The notes: generated by a model from the sequence alone, not told the origin. A stretch of 64,000 nucleotides of DNA from Tubulanus polymorphus (GCF_964204645.1 NC_134025.1:1042001-1106000), one strand, 5' to 3'. Shown: positions 26,101 to 38,450, counted from the stretch's first letter. Translations and numbers: made by a program.

Positions 26101-27194
26101 ACTCCAGCCCTCCGACCCCATTCTTTACTCCAGTCCTCCGACCCCATTCTTTAATCCAGCCCTCCGACCCCATTCTTTACTCCAGTCCTCAGACCCCATT
26201 CTTTACTCAAGTCCTCCGACCCCATTCTTTAATCCAGCCCTCCGACCCCAGTCTTTACTCCAGTCCTCCGACCCCATTCTTTACTCCAGCCCTCCGACCA
26301 CATTCTTTACTCAAGCCCTCCGACCCCATTTTTTACTCCAGTCCTCCGACCCCATTCTTTACTCCAGTCCTCCGACCCCATTCTTTGCTCAAGCCCTCCG
26401 ACCCCATTCTTTACTCCAGTCCTCCAACCCCATTCTTTACTCCAGCCCTCTGACCCCAGTCTTTACTCCAGTCCTCCGACCCCATTCTTTACTCCAGTCC
26501 TCCGACCCCATTCTTTACTCCAGTCCTCACCCCTTGTTGTACCGTGAGTAATGTTCACTATGTCTTGAATTTCAGGAACGAATGAGTTTGAAACATAAAG
26601 GTGGCAGTAAATTTTCCCGTCAACAGAAAATCCATGCTAAATATGACAAAGAAGTAAGTATTACTTTACATGTAGAACTCTGTTATTGATACATGATGAT
26701 AAACTCAGATTTATTGATTTATCAGTCATCACAAACCTAAAATTACATCCCAAATACTAATAATTTCATACTGGGTGTAACAAACATTTTCTGGTAGCCT
26801 ACTCTGAAGTTTGTTTTAACAAGCTTCTTCCACGTTGTATTTAAATACGGTATATTACTAGAATGAGTTGATTGATTGACTGATTGTGTTTTAGGCTCAA
26901 CAGTCAGTTCAGGACATGCATCAAAAACACCAACAACTCACACAGAAAGTAGCGGCAATAGAATCATCAGAATCTGAGGACGATGATGAGAAGAATGATA
27001 AAACAGAGGAAACGAATACCGATCAACGGAATCAGTATAATCCATGGATCGGATCAAACATCGACGTGAAAAACCCGTGGATGAACACGGTCAAAATCAA
27101 AAAGGTTTCAGACTACAGTCGACCAGCTGAAATAAGGAATACTGAGATTATTGAAGATATTTTACATTCCGCATCAGAGGATGAGCAAGAGGTT

Positions 27195-27227
<33 letters not shown>

Positions 27228-28776
27228 GATAAGAGACAAACAGTTGAAACTGATATTGAGAAACTGGATTCAGTAAAACCTGCGAAAAAAAGAAAATCCA
27301 TCGATCAGAAAAATAAAGAAGAACCAGAGGTTAAAAAGAGTAAAACTAACGGCGAGAAGAAACCTGTGAAACAACAACAGCAGAAACAAAGCAACAATTC
27401 TACGAAAAAAAATAAAATCAAAAAATCAATCAGAAATAAATTGAAAGAGACCGACGATATCGATGAGATGTTTGATGTGCTCGATAATCTCGGAGAACAG
27501 GCTGCTGAAATAAACAAAGAGAAGAGGAAGAGCCGCCAGGTGAAGAGGAAAGAAAGGATTCCGGCGATGAGAAAGAATGATGAAGAAAGACATCGAGAAT
27601 ATTTAGACGTCGACGAAACGGAAGAGAAAGAGACGGAAGAATCTACGACTCACAGACGAACTTTAGAGGATTTAGATCTGGACAATTGGTCTGATAACGA
27701 GGAGTTGACGTTGTCTAACGTCGCTCGAGTTTTAGAATCAGAAAAGAATCCGAAACCATCGCAGCAGGAATCGACGACGATTCATACAACGGAGGAAGCG
27801 AAAATAGATCCGAAACAGATTCTAACGATGAAAACTTATCTCCGCGGTAACAGTGACGGTAAATTCGTATCAGATGATGAGGAGGAGGCAGAGGAGAACG
27901 GAGAGGAGGAAAAACAGAAGATGACAATCGCTGAAGCGTTCGCCGATGATGACATCCTGGATGAGTTCGAATCGGAGAAGAGAGAAGAAGAAGACGCGGA
28001 CAAACCTAAAGATATTGATTTATCGTTACCGGGATGGGGTGTGTGGGGCGGGGAAGGGGTCCGTCCTGTGTCAAATAGGAGAAAAAACAGGTAAATTTAA
28101 AACACTTCGACTAAGTTTTACGACAAAGATAAACTCGAATGTTTTTGGTTTAATTGCTATTGATTAGTTCTCCGTGTTTACAATGAAGACGACTCAAAGT
28201 TGAACACTTGATTCTTCGTGATGATGAAATTCTCTCAGTTCTCGTTATTGTTACGGATATTTTTAGATTCGTAATCAAAGCAGCTCCAACCGCGCCGCGT
28301 AAAGATAGAAACCTCGGAAATGTGATTATCTGCGAGAGGAAGGATAAAACAATTCAAAAACATCAGGTAAAAATCAGTGATACAGTCATATACGGTTTCT
28401 TAAAATTGTGCTCATTTCCACCTCCCCTCATTTACGTAATTTCAAGCATCTATTTTGATATTTGTAGGTGAGTAGTTTACCTCATCCGTTCAGCAGTGTG
28501 TCGCAATATGAAAGCACGATTCAAGCTCCGCTCGGAAACACGTGGAACACGGCAACATCGTTTAAACAATTAACTAAACCTAAAGTCGTCACACGTCTCG
28601 GCACGATTATTGAACCGATGGATCAGTCGCAGAAACTCACCGACGCTCGTAAAACAGCGGGTGATTTACCGGAAACGTCTAAACCATCTCAACAACAACA
28701 AACTGTTCATAAAAATACCGTGAAAATGCCTTTAAAATCGAATAAATTTAAAAATCGATTCAGAAACAAAAGATGA
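23110..28776 (+). CDS. UTP14A: U3 snoRNA-associated protein 14 (UTP14), SSU processome
   Basis: Thirteen exons join in phase: 23110-23172, 23256-23314, 24012-24082, 24304-24455, 24675-24752, 24835-24921, 24996-25118, 25195-25289, 25366-25489, 26576-26653, 26895-28090, 28267-28366 and 28468-28776, giving 844 residues. Conserved UTP14 blocks appear in order: KHAKLLDAISSLDGKKR, KWDSVVQKNRKADQLQFPLG, TPLEKEIAALL, RMRRAELQKYRALLSYKEAK with KARRQNKIKSKSYHKVLRK, ERMSLKHKGGSKF, LPGWGVWGGEGVRP, APRKDRNLGNVII and GNTWNTATSFKQLTKPKVVT. The protein is nucleolar and acts in the small-subunit processome for 18S rRNA maturation. The large exon is acidic and Lys-rich with a CAG-encoded polyQ. An upstream coding exon is possible because an acceptor-like CAG lies at 23100-23102 just before the ATG. 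AATAAA lies at 28824. Introns 2 and 9 are filled by minisatellites. Confidence 0.96.
23338..23972 (+). repeat. 21-nt polypurine minisatellite in UTP14 intron 2
   Basis: About thirty copies of a unit like GAGAGAGGGAGGATGGAAGAG, nearly pure purine on the plus strand. It makes long spurious open frames on both strands. Copies vary mainly by loss of a few bases. Confidence 0.95.
25508..26528 (+). repeat. 26-nt minisatellite in UTP14 intron 9
   Basis: About 39 head-to-tail copies of a unit like CTCCGACCCCATTCTTTACT plus CCAGTC or CCAGCC. Copies differ at a few fixed positions (CCAGC, CCAGT, CAAGC, AATCC), as expected from unequal exchange. Long open frames across it are artefacts. Confidence 0.96.
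27195..27227 (+). repeat. CAG run in UTP14 exon 11 (polyQ)
   Basis: About ten CAG codons encode a polyglutamine run within the acidic central part of UTP14. Confidence 0.9.
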
Positions 28777-28823
28777 ATATTGACTGTATTAGAGATGTTT
28801 AAAACGCTGAATGAGTTCAGATG

Positions 28824-28829
28824 AATAAA
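28824..28829 (+). terminator. UTP14 poly(A) signal
   Basis: AATAAA lies 48 bp after the UTP14 stop codon. Confidence 0.6.
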
Positions 28830-28875
28830 TACAAAATACGTCTACAGATATTTAGAAGACTCTTCACTTGTTTTA

Positions 28876-29235
28876 TTGTGAGGTCAGAAATAATGCACTA
28901 GACCCAGTTCCCTCAGCAGAGCCTTTATTTATCCTCTGATATTGTGAGGTGAGGAATAATGCACTAGACCCAGTTCCCTCAGCAGAGCCTTTATTTATCC
29001 TCTGATGTTGTGATAGCAAGAGTCAACCTTATTGGACCCAGTTCCCTCAGCAGAGCCTTTATTTATCCTCTGAAGTTGTGATAGCAAGAGTCGACCTTAT
29101 TGGACCCAGTTCCCTCGGCAGAGCCTTTATTTATCCTCTCTGATGTTGTGATAGCAGGAGTCAACCTTTCAGACCCAGTTACCTCAGCAGAGCTTTTATT
29201 TTCCTCTGATGTGATGGCAGGAGTCAACCTCTAGG
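28876..29235 (+). repeat. 66-69 bp tandem repeat 3' of UTP14
   Basis: Five copies, with the GACCCAGTTCCCTCAGCAGA core at 28901, 28967, 29035, 29103 and 29172 (period 66-69). Each copy also carries GCCTTTATTTATCCTCTGA. It fills most of the gap between the UTP14 and ACTR6 stop codons. Confidence 0.92.
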
Positions 29236-29484
29236 AAACGTGTCCTCTTTATTAGTGATATCCTTGGATTTTATATATTTCATAAGTGAGGATTAGTACA
29301 TTGGTAAAATGTTTTGAGGTGGCTACAAATGTTTACTGTCATACACTCAATACCTTCAAATATATAAGTTTTCTTATAAAACAATTCATTTATTAAATGC
29401 ATGATTACCACAAAAATATAATAACGAGAGATTTGAAGAATAAAAGCCTTCAATTCACTAAGTGGATATAAGTACAGTAGATTA

Positions 29485-32108
29485 TCACACATCAAATCTC
29501 TCCTCACAAATATTCGGTCCATGTTCTTCGTACTGTTCTCGTGTTACGCATAATTTCTTAAAATCGGGGGTTTGGGCTAACTGAGCGCCGCCATGCCACG
29601 AGTATGTGATAGGGCTGAAAATACACACATAGAAATACATCAGAACCTACAGATCTTAATTCTGAATTACAGGACGAAACTCATTGAACGATGAAACACT
29701 TACTCATCTGGTAATCTGATATTGATATCGTAATCAGCTGGTGCCATACTTCTTACATCCTTTAAACTGAAATACATTCACATTGTCAAATCAAACTAAT
29801 CTACATTGCGAGATTTGAGGCAAATTCAGATCGTCTATAAGTGGACTTACATTCTATCTTTGAACCCAGGTAATAAACAATTACCACCGGTGAGTAATAT
29901 ATCACCGTAGAAATGAGGACGCATCTCTGTAAAACAGAATAATCAAACTAACAACAGTTAACATCACAACAATCAAACTACAGGGCCCGGTTCCATAGTC
30001 AAGACTTAAGACCAAAAGTTAAGACTGGTCTTAAGTTGTCAGATTGGCCATAGAACTAAGTTTGTCTTAGACCGGTCTTAAGTCTAAGCCCTGTCTATGG
30101 AACCAGCCCTCCAGTAGACCATCAACTCTCATTACCTGTTGGTGTAGCATTAATAGATTCAACAATAGCTTCCGGTATTCCCGTTTCCTGGATACCAACA
30201 TCAGACGGATGAAACAATAATTCAGGAATCGCGAATCGTTCGTTATTCAAACGTATTATCTGAAAAATATTCGGCAAACAGTTAATAGATTTACTAGAGA
30301 CTATTTTCAGCTCCTCGCGCTGTGGTCTCCGGCAGTACCTGTTCCGACCCTGCAGCTTTACCAGTTGATTCTTCAGCTGATCTCATATAACCACGTTTTA
30401 TATGCGTATAATCTGGTAATATATAATCTCTAACTACAGTATTTTCAGGCCATCTCTTCCTGTAAATACGTGAAAACAATTTCTATATCATTTTACAAAT
30501 CTTCTATACATCGTATGGCAAATGAAGATTTCGTTGCTTACTTTGCGATGTTCATATCGTGATAGAAATCCTGAGACACGTAACAAACGTCTTCTTTACA
30601 TTGATTCATTACATGAGTTTCATCCATTACCATCAACTGTCTATAGATAATTCAACTCTCAACTAAAGCACCCAATACTAACTAAGATCTGAGTTCAAAT
30701 ATGGCTCATGAGTTAAAATTACCATAGTTCATTTTCCAGGATACAGTTCCACAGTTCTGAGTTCCCAGAGTAATAAGAATCAATCTGATAAATGAGTGTA
30801 AATGAGTGAAGAATTGTAGAATTCTTTCCAGAACTGCAGAACTGGCTCCTGTTGTAATCAATTTATATCTACCTGTATGATATCACTTCTTTCAAGTGAT
30901 TCGTTAATATTTTTCCACCAATAGTCAACCTAAAAATATCATCAGAAGCTTCAGTATATGAACTGTAAAAGGAATTACCATTCAGATTAAAACTCAAATG
31001 GAAACTAACCTTCTGATTGGTCCTTTTACTTTCTTGCCGTTATAATAAGGAACAACGTGAGTAAATGAGAATCCTGTATCTACTATTAATGTGCACTTGT
31101 GTTTCTTATTTGATGTTTTATTGTGTCGATATTGACTCAAATATCCAGCTACAAAACATTAAAACATCTCTTATTCGACGCCCTTCCGGTGTAATTCATT
31201 TTCAATGATTAAATAAAAACTAAGAATGTTTCCCCTTAAATACTGCAGTTAAGACCTATCTTCATCCCTTTACAGTTCTATGTTTTTTTTTCCTGAATAA
31301 GGGGAGAGGGACGAGAGAAAACTTTCTAAGAATCTCTGTCACTGCCAAGACTAGAACCCATCACCGCAGGTAAAACTGTTTTGTTTTTACTGACCGTTTG
31401 TTCGGTAAATTGAAGCAAATTGATATTCTTCAAACAGCACTTCATTCATCGCTTCTTGAACCGATAAGAAATTAAAGAACGGTTCAGTAACGAGGGCCGT
31501 AGTTTCTTCAAAATTTACCTGAAAAAAATCATTCAATCATAAATAAATAAATACAAGACTCAAAATACAAACAACCTTGAAGAATGACAGCACAAACCTT
31601 AAAACAGTCTTTACCAAATACATGATCCCAAACTTGCTTCTCAACTTCCCAATTGGTTAAATATCCCTGGAAATTAAAGATATTTCATTTCAAGGAATCA
31701 TCATCATTTCTGAAGTGAAACTCTTGATGGGTCAGTGTCTACTCATTGTATTATTGTTAATACCTTCTGAAACGCCAGTAAGTAATATAAACCAGACATA
31801 TCTTTACAATCATCAATTTGACTTCCGGTAAAAACTCGAGTTCGGACATTTTTTGCTTTAATCACGCAATTAGGTATAATTCTGAAATAGAAGAATGAAA
31901 TGACATCATCGATTTTGTTGTGTGGGCAAATGTCGAAGAACTCTCACGAGATTTAGAAGTCTAAAAATGAGGCATATCGTCACAGGCTGAATGTTAAATC
32001 GAGCACATTGCTAATTCTAAATTGATTCTTTGCTTACCTCGGTTCATTATCAGTGGCATAACCAACTTTAGCCGTCCACGCGCCGTTATCTAACACTAAA
32101 ACCGGCAT
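29485..32108 (-). CDS. ACTR6: Actin-related protein 6 (ARP6), SRCAP/SWR1 complex
   Basis: Twelve exons: 32038-32108, 31764-31881, 31598-31666, 31395-31518, 31010-31148, 30873-30929, 30542-30640, 30339-30459, 30136-30259, 29851-29926, 29704-29766 and 29485-29614. They total 1191 nt and encode 396 residues, the length I recall for human ACTR6. Diagnostic stretches are MPVLVLDNGAWTAKVGY (actin-fold phosphate loop), FQKGYLTNWEVEKQVWDHVF, TEPFFNF, EEYQFASIYRTNAG, IVDTGFSFTHVVP, GGKILTNHLKEVISYR, NNERFAIPELLFHPSDVGIQ, LLTGGN and PITYSWHGG near the end. Exon 8 must stop at GSEQ (donor at 30338); the open frame beyond it is intronic. The protein is nuclear and acts with the H2A.Z-depositing remodeller. 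Its start codon is 204 bp from that of the divergent sulfatase, so they probably share a promoter. Intron 9 carries a foldback element. Confidence 0.97.
29983..30110. mobile_element. Type B foldback element in ACTR6 intron 9
   Basis: Starts GGGCCCGGTTCCATAGTCAA and ends GTCTATGGAACCAGCCCT. Internally TAAGACTGGTCTTAAG and GACCGGTCTTAAGTC are inverted copies. It is the best-preserved member of type B here; no coding capacity. Confidence 0.8.
30743..30850. mobile_element. Type C foldback relic in an ACTR6 intron
   Basis: CAGTTCCACAGTTCTGAGTT near the left end is matched by CCAGAACTGCAGAACTGG near the right end in inverted orientation. It resembles other type C copies listed here; ends are approximate. 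Confidence 0.4.
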
Positions 32109-32312
32109 TTTATACAATAAATCGCCAATAAATCTTTATTTATTTTCTGCAATTGCTCAACGACCTTGGACACAGCTATTACTCGCTTCCCTACGCAAGA
32201 CTCAGTGGAGGGCTCCGATTACTCGCGCCTCTGCGCTTGTTTATCAATTCAATTCAGTTTATCAAAACCGGTCGGCGAAGGCGGCGGGCAGCGGGTCGTC
32301 GTTAGAGTGAAT
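32109..32312. promoter_or_regulatory. Short bidirectional promoter region, ACTR6 / sulfatase
   Basis: Only 204 bp separate the ACTR6 ATG (minus) and the sulfatase ATG (plus), and both 5' UTRs must start here. I see no clear TATA box on either side. The right half is GC-richer than the surroundings. Confidence 0.6.
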
Positions 32313-34786
32313 ATGATGTATCGGTTCATCGTTTTATGTTTGGCGCTTTATTTTAGCTTCATTGAAGCTGAAAATGTAACTGACAACCGTCCGAATATAC
32401 TGGTAATACTGGTGGATGATATGGGTATCGGCGATTTAAGCTGTTACGGAAATTCACTGATTAAAACACCGAATATCGACAGTTTAGCTAAAGAAGGAAT
32501 CAAGTTCAATCGCATGTATTCACAACCCGTTTGTACTCCGAGTAGAGCTGCATTACTGACAGGTAATTACGCATATATTTATTTATTTATTTATTTATAT
32601 CATATCATATTAGGAAATTATGTACGAAATAGTATCGTCGTGAAGATAGATTGGGCCTTTGAAATTTTGTGTGGTAGTCACTCATTGTATAGACTAATGC
32701 AACGGGCGAAATTTCAGCTAATCAGTAAGCAGGAATTCTGATAATAAACCCACTGCATCAAAGCCGCTATACTGTACAGTGCTGTTTTACATTATGCAGT
32801 CACAATATCCCAGTTAGTAGATCGGGTAATTGCACCCGATGAGTCATCAGTTGGAATACTGCGCTTAGCTCCGTAGATATTTTTTGTTCACTTCCAATAG
32901 TGCCCGGTCTCCACGTGTTCAGGTCATCAAGCTCGTGGTCTCCACAGGCATGGACACATAGATTTTAAATGACCCGACTAAATTCCATTAACTAAATTCC
33001 ATTGCTATTGTCAATTGTTTGAAGTCAATTGTTAAGGATCCGGCAGCCGTGGGTTTCCACACGGGTATTACTCTAAAATTAGAAATTACTTGAAGATGGC
33101 ACCGCGGACCCCAGCTTGAGGAGTCTGACTAAATTGCCAGTTTATATGTTCGAATTGTGGCCGTTGTTAAAAACTTGCTATAAAAATTTAACCAAAAATG
33201 TTTAGTTTTTTCACTTATTGATGAAACTCGACCCAGGCGGCGCAGCCCTTCTCCCAAAAAAATCAGGCTGCATAAAAAGTTAGATACTATGTATATGTTG
33301 TTTTTCATTATTTTTAGGTCGTTTACCAGTCAGAAATGGTTTTATACAAGGATCCCGTGAACTGCCTGTAATAGTCAGCCCGAGTCAGGAAGCCGGATTT
33401 CAGAAAGATGAATTCACTATGCAGCGCTTCCTCAAACAGCACGGCTATACGACCTCACTGATCGGAAAGTGGCACCTCGGGATGGGGGGCGATGGATCTT
33501 ATCTACCGACGAATCGCGGATTTGATTCGTTTATCGGAGTTCCGATGGTTCATATTGAACCGTGTAGTAGTTACGTCAAAATGAACGTCAACATTTTCTT
33601 CGGGATAGCAGTGAATAAATATAAATGGGTGATATCAGCATTTTATTTATTCATTCTCAGTTTGAGAGTTTTTGATGTTATTGGTCGTAGAGGTTTATTC
33701 GGTGTTATGATTTTGACGGCTCTCGTGGTTGGTATCGTTCAGTTATTCATGCACGCCTCGGCCGCGAATCCCGCCGCTTGTTTATACATGAGAGACGAGC
33801 AGATACTCGAACAGCCTTATAAAGACGTCAATATGACTTTACGTATGACCGCGGAAGTTTTGAAAACTATTGAAAACCATTCCGCATCTGAAGAGCCAAT
33901 GTTTCTTCATATAAACTACCTAACCCCGCACTACCCGGCGTTAGTTTCTCATAAGTTCAACGGTAGTTCAGGATTAGGACCTTATTATGATTCGATATTA
34001 GAACTCGATTGGAGCATCGGACTCATCTTAAAATCTTTAGAGAAACATCATATGAAAAATAATTTCATTTATTTCGCGTCTGATAATGGACCTGCGCCGC
34101 TTACAGGTTTCTCGCGTGAAATTTTAGAACCCGAACATTTGGGTTCAACTGTGTATAAAGACGAGAAGGGTAAAGCTCATAGATTAAGAGGTTGGAAAGG
34201 TTCTAACTATGAGGGGGGTATTCGAATGCCTGGTTTGATTCAATGGAAGGGAACCTTAACGAACCCAGGACGTATTGTTAACAGTATTACTTCTCAAATG
34301 GATGTTTTTCCTACGTTGGTAGAAATATTAAACGCAGACGGTAAAACTCATCCCGAAATGGATGGCGAATCTTTACTTCCGATTATAAAATCAACCGATA
34401 TAAAACAAACAACAGATGATAGAATAGTATTTCATTATTGTAGTGTGAATATTCTCGGTGCGGTTTCTTACGATCGTTATAAATTACACTTCGCTAATTC
34501 GACCGGTAATTATACCTGTTCGGGTAACGTATTTAAACAACCTGTATTATACGATGTATTATCTGACCCCTCTGAATCGATCGAACTTCCCCTCGCTGAT
34601 AATCGACAATTACTTCTAGATATCTATAAATTAATCGAACGACATGAGAAAACATTACCACCTATTGGTGAACGAGTATCTCAACTCGATACGTTGCTAA
34701 ATCCTCTCAAATTTCCGTGTTCTAACTTTCCCTATTGTACAATGGAAAGTAAAGTAATTGATGATTTTTCTAATCTTCGACTTTGA
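32313..34786 (+). CDS. Steroid-sulfatase-like arylsulfatase, membrane-anchored
   Basis: Two exons, 32313-32562 and 33318-34786, give 572 residues from the first in-frame ATG. The N-terminal hydrophobic stretch ([17 protein letters not shown]) is a signal peptide. [15 protein letters not shown] has the metal-binding Asp pair (35-36). CTPSR at 74-78 is the sulfatase signature whose Cys is converted to formylglycine. GKWHLG and SDNGP are further active-site motifs. Two hydrophobic segments ([28 protein letters not shown]) match the membrane hairpin of STS/ARSD/ARSE-type enzymes. The protein should sit in the ER or secretory membranes with a luminal active site and hydrolyse sulfate esters; the substrate is not readable. 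Several NxS/T sites are present. Poly(A) signal at 34978. Confidence 0.93.
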
Positions 34787-35460
34787 GGAAAGAAATTGTA
34801 TTTTTTGTGATAATTTGTATGGAGTGATATTGCACAGTCAACAAATATCAGTTACTTTTTGTTTGTAACACATTTAATATGTGTTCATGATTGCCTGTGA
34901 TTTTGTAATTGATCAATTCATGCATCTTGATAGATGAAATTTCTAATGTTTGTTAACGTTTGCACAGTTTAAAATCAAATAAAATCCTAATATATATGTA
35001 AATGTAGTTATATATTCAAGTATGTTGTTGTTATGGCCAGTGTCATTGGTAGTCAGTATCATTATCAGTGAACAGGTTTTTGGTCATCTGGTGAATTATC
35101 GAGAACTCGGTATTTGGACACAAACCACTTCAATCTTCAGTAAGAGATAAAGCTCTACCGAACATTGAACCTCGAAACACTATACAGAATGAAGTTCTAA
35201 CAACGCAAACAAATATTTACTGAATCAAAGTCCAATCTGAAAGGTGAAGGATCAGTTCTTATGTAACGTCATTTGAGGACCTCTCTCCATTTCTAAGCAT
35301 CCGTGAAATCAGATCAGAGCAATAAATCTACATTCTTACTTATAAATGAACATATTTTATTTGATAAACATCATATGGCGGCAGTATTTACAAAGTTTTA
35401 CATCATATTTGAAAAGCTAAATTGTATTTATCACAACAATAAGATGTGGAATTTGATTGT
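34787..35460. other. Convergent intergenic region, sulfatase / TBCE
   Basis: Contains the sulfatase 3' UTR with AATAAA at 34978-34983 and the TBCE 3' UTR. Nothing else seen. Confidence 0.55.
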
Positions 35461-38450
35461 TCATTGCTGGCACCATTTCGCAATCAATGTATCTCCATTT
35501 TCAACTGAATAGAATGATAATTGTCTGAGGTCGTTATCTAGGTCTATTTCAGGACCAGTTGTCTAGAAATAGAGTAACCAGAACACAACGTTTTATCATA
35601 TGACAGAGACGTGTACCGGTAGATACCGACATTTGACAATAAATACTCTACTTACATCTTTACTGATATACGATAGTTTTAATGTAGATATATCCGCTTT
35701 CAATAATCTATTCACTAAAGTTTTAACCTTCTGTACAGTCATCGTTACTGTAAATAAAATCATCACGAATATGAAATACCGGTGAAACACCTGATGTAAT
35801 TTCATATAGGAATTAACACTTACATGGTAATTTTTTCGTTAAAGTTTTCTTAGGTGGCGATTGTGGACATGTAATAGACACAGCTGTAATCAGTTAAAGA
35901 GGGTTTGAATCTTAAAACATTTCTAAATTAACCGGTTTGTCTTGAAAAAGGATACAAATTAAGTTGTCTTTCAGTGTAGTACTTTGCTGTTTCATTTCCG
36001 ATTGTTCTGCTGCTCCATAATCTAAATTCATAGAAAAATTTTTCATTGAAATAATGAAATACACAACTAAATTACAGAGGACTTGAAATGAAATACGTAC
36101 GCTCAACTATGTGTTGATATCTCGGATGTTGCAGGATAAATTCTGCGCTAGGTTTGTTTAGGATTGGATCGGAATTCCCTCCTGCCTCTAACCACATAGG
36201 TCCAAATCTCTTCAAATAATCAATTTCTGAACCTTTCCTTTCCGCAGTCGTCACCTTAAGTACAATTCATAATGATTGATGAAATGAATAAAAGTTGTTT
36301 CTACAGTGGTTATGATGATGAGAAATGCCTAATCACACAAACCTCTGTTCTATCACACACTTTCAGATTTCCTAATTTAGCGATGAGAAGTTGTCTGAGT
36401 GTTTCCACATTCACTGTTTCACATAATGGATTTTTCTTGAATCGAATTTCTTCTAATTTCATCAGTTTGTTCAATTCATTGATGGAAGACCACTTCATAT
36501 AGAAAATAGATCTCGGTTCAACAATAATCTCTTAATGTGTCAAATTCCAACAAAGAACCGAATCACTGGACATTAGTTTAATTCATAGTTAGTGACTTAA
36601 AAATAAAATTTGAAAGTCTTCTTACCTCAGATATCTTATTCCTACTCAATGATAGAGACAATAGATTTGTGAAAGCTGTTGTTTTTTCTGTTGGATTTCC
36701 GGGTAATGAAATCTGATCTAAACCAGTTCCGTTGAGAACCAGAGTTTCTAACCTAGAAAAAAAACATAAATATTCAAATAATGAATTGAAATTTCTTTTT
36801 AAAAGATACTTTTCGAATATTTTCTGATAGAATTCCAACCTCTTCAGCGAAGATAGTTTCATAACTTCGTCCCAGTTGTCGAGAGGATTTGATTCGAGGT
36901 TTAGAATTTTCAGTCGATTCAGCAGATTCCGGGGATTCGTTAATGTTTGTAGTTCAAGGAAACAAATGTGAAGATTCTCTAGATTCGGCCACATTTCAGA
37001 ACAGAATAAAATCTAGAAAATAAAATAGAACTTGATCAAAACAAAGCGAAATCGGAAAGTTTGAGAATTTATTTTGAAAAGACTTACGTCACTGAAACTC
37101 ATCTGCAGTTTCATTCTGTTCATGTATAGCGTTTGAAGACTTGAAAAACATTCTTTCAGTTTTGAAGGATTTTCAGGTAAAGTTAATCTATTTTCACTGC
37201 AATAAAAAGAATTCAAATACAATTTCTATTTGATGTTCTTTTTAAAATATAAAACCAATTAGAACCCTTACCTAATATTGAGCGATTTCAGTAATTTCAA
37301 CTGATTTGTTATTTTGGACACCTCTTCCCAGGAAGGGATAAGATTTTGCGATAAATCCAGTTCTATGATGTTAGCTACATTTTGACTCAATAAGTGATAA
37401 GAGGCTGCACCGAAAACTTTCATATTCCTCAAGACAACTTCTTCCAACTTCTCAAACTCACTGCAAATAGATTGGCAAAAAACAGTATTGAATTCCAAGA
37501 AGAGTTATTGAATTCCTGGAACATGTTTTTGATTCTTAGAAGTGTAAAATGAACGGATATTTTCATTTACCTTTGTTTTTTATTCACTTTATCAAATCCT
37601 ACTAATTCAACTGATGTAGTGGTTTTATTTCGACCAGTATTAATGAACAGTTTGTCTGTATTAGCATCAGTTTCATCAATCAAACCGTATCTTTCATTTA
37701 CAGCAGCAAAACAACTCATACCAACCTCAGCTTTCTTAGGACGTATGAACGAACCACCAGTTGGAGAACTAATCAAAAATGTAAATACATGTATCTCTGT
37801 ATGTCTATCTATATTGACACCACCAAAATCATTAGTTAGTGACCACACCTAATTTTTTATATTAAGCTTTTTATCAAATAGCCCTGAACTATCGAAGAAG
37901 TAAACTAAATCTACGGTGTGTTTTCTGAAAATCACGATAATTGATATTTTTTGATACCTAGTTTTGAAGTAAACAATTCCATCTTTAGAACCATCATGTT
38001 TGCCTCTTTCGGAATCATCCCATTCTACACCTAACCATTGACCTTTAAATCAGAAAAGCACAACATAAAGATTTATCATCAAAAAGTTCATTAGCAGGTT
38101 CTGTTGTATCTGTATTGATATTGAGATGAAAGTAGTCCTGATAAGTAAGACGTATTTGGCAACAGGGTCAGGGAGGAGAACTAGTATTAATTTACCTTCA
38201 GTAGGAGGAACAGTTCCCATATATCTGACAGTAGCTATGAACCCATCACACACTATTCTACTGCCCACTTCTATATCATTCTTAACCATAGTTTCTAAAA
38301 AAGTAAAATACAGAAAACCAATCAATCAGAATGGCTCACATTTACAATAACGAAATATAGCTGTCAAGTTTTAATGAATCGGCGTTAATGAATGAACGAG
38401 TCGTTTAATCGTCCCTGCTTACCTTGTTGCTGTTTAAACTGTCTGTACAT
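35461..38450 (-). CDS. TBCE: Tubulin-specific chaperone E (cofactor E)
   Basis: Fourteen exons: 38423-38450, 38196-38294, 37958-38042, 37571-37768, 37272-37460, 37088-37196, 36840-37012, 36626-36752, 36343-36492, 36101-36254, 35956-36021, 35824-35883, 35656-35747 and 35461-35562, giving 543 residues (human about 527). Order of domains: CAP-Gly ([17 protein letters not shown], then GGSFIRP), leucine-rich repeats ([57 protein letters not shown]), [11 protein letters not shown] and HPRYQ, then a ubiquitin-like domain ([31 protein letters not shown]). Exon 11 must use a GTATCC donor before 35956; reading through gives a false stop. The first exon adds [14 protein letters not shown] is an alternative start. 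It promotes release and folding of alpha-tubulin in the cytosol. Confidence 0.97.

Noticed and set aside
25508-26528. CRISPR-like array appearance
   Set aside because: Repeats are head to tail with no unique spacers, in a eukaryotic intron; it is a minisatellite.
30294-30338. Extension of ACTR6 exon 8 (VLPETTARGAENSL)
   Set aside because: A GT donor follows GSEQ, and joining there to IIRLNNERF matches the family; the extension is intronic.
35303-35512. 69-codon plus-strand frame
   Set aside because: It lies antisense to the last TBCE exon and its 3' UTR and has no independent support.
35926-35955. TBCE ending at KPVNLEMF and stop
   Set aside because: Using the GTATCC donor joins in phase to exons encoding the expected ubiquitin-like domain and C-terminus.
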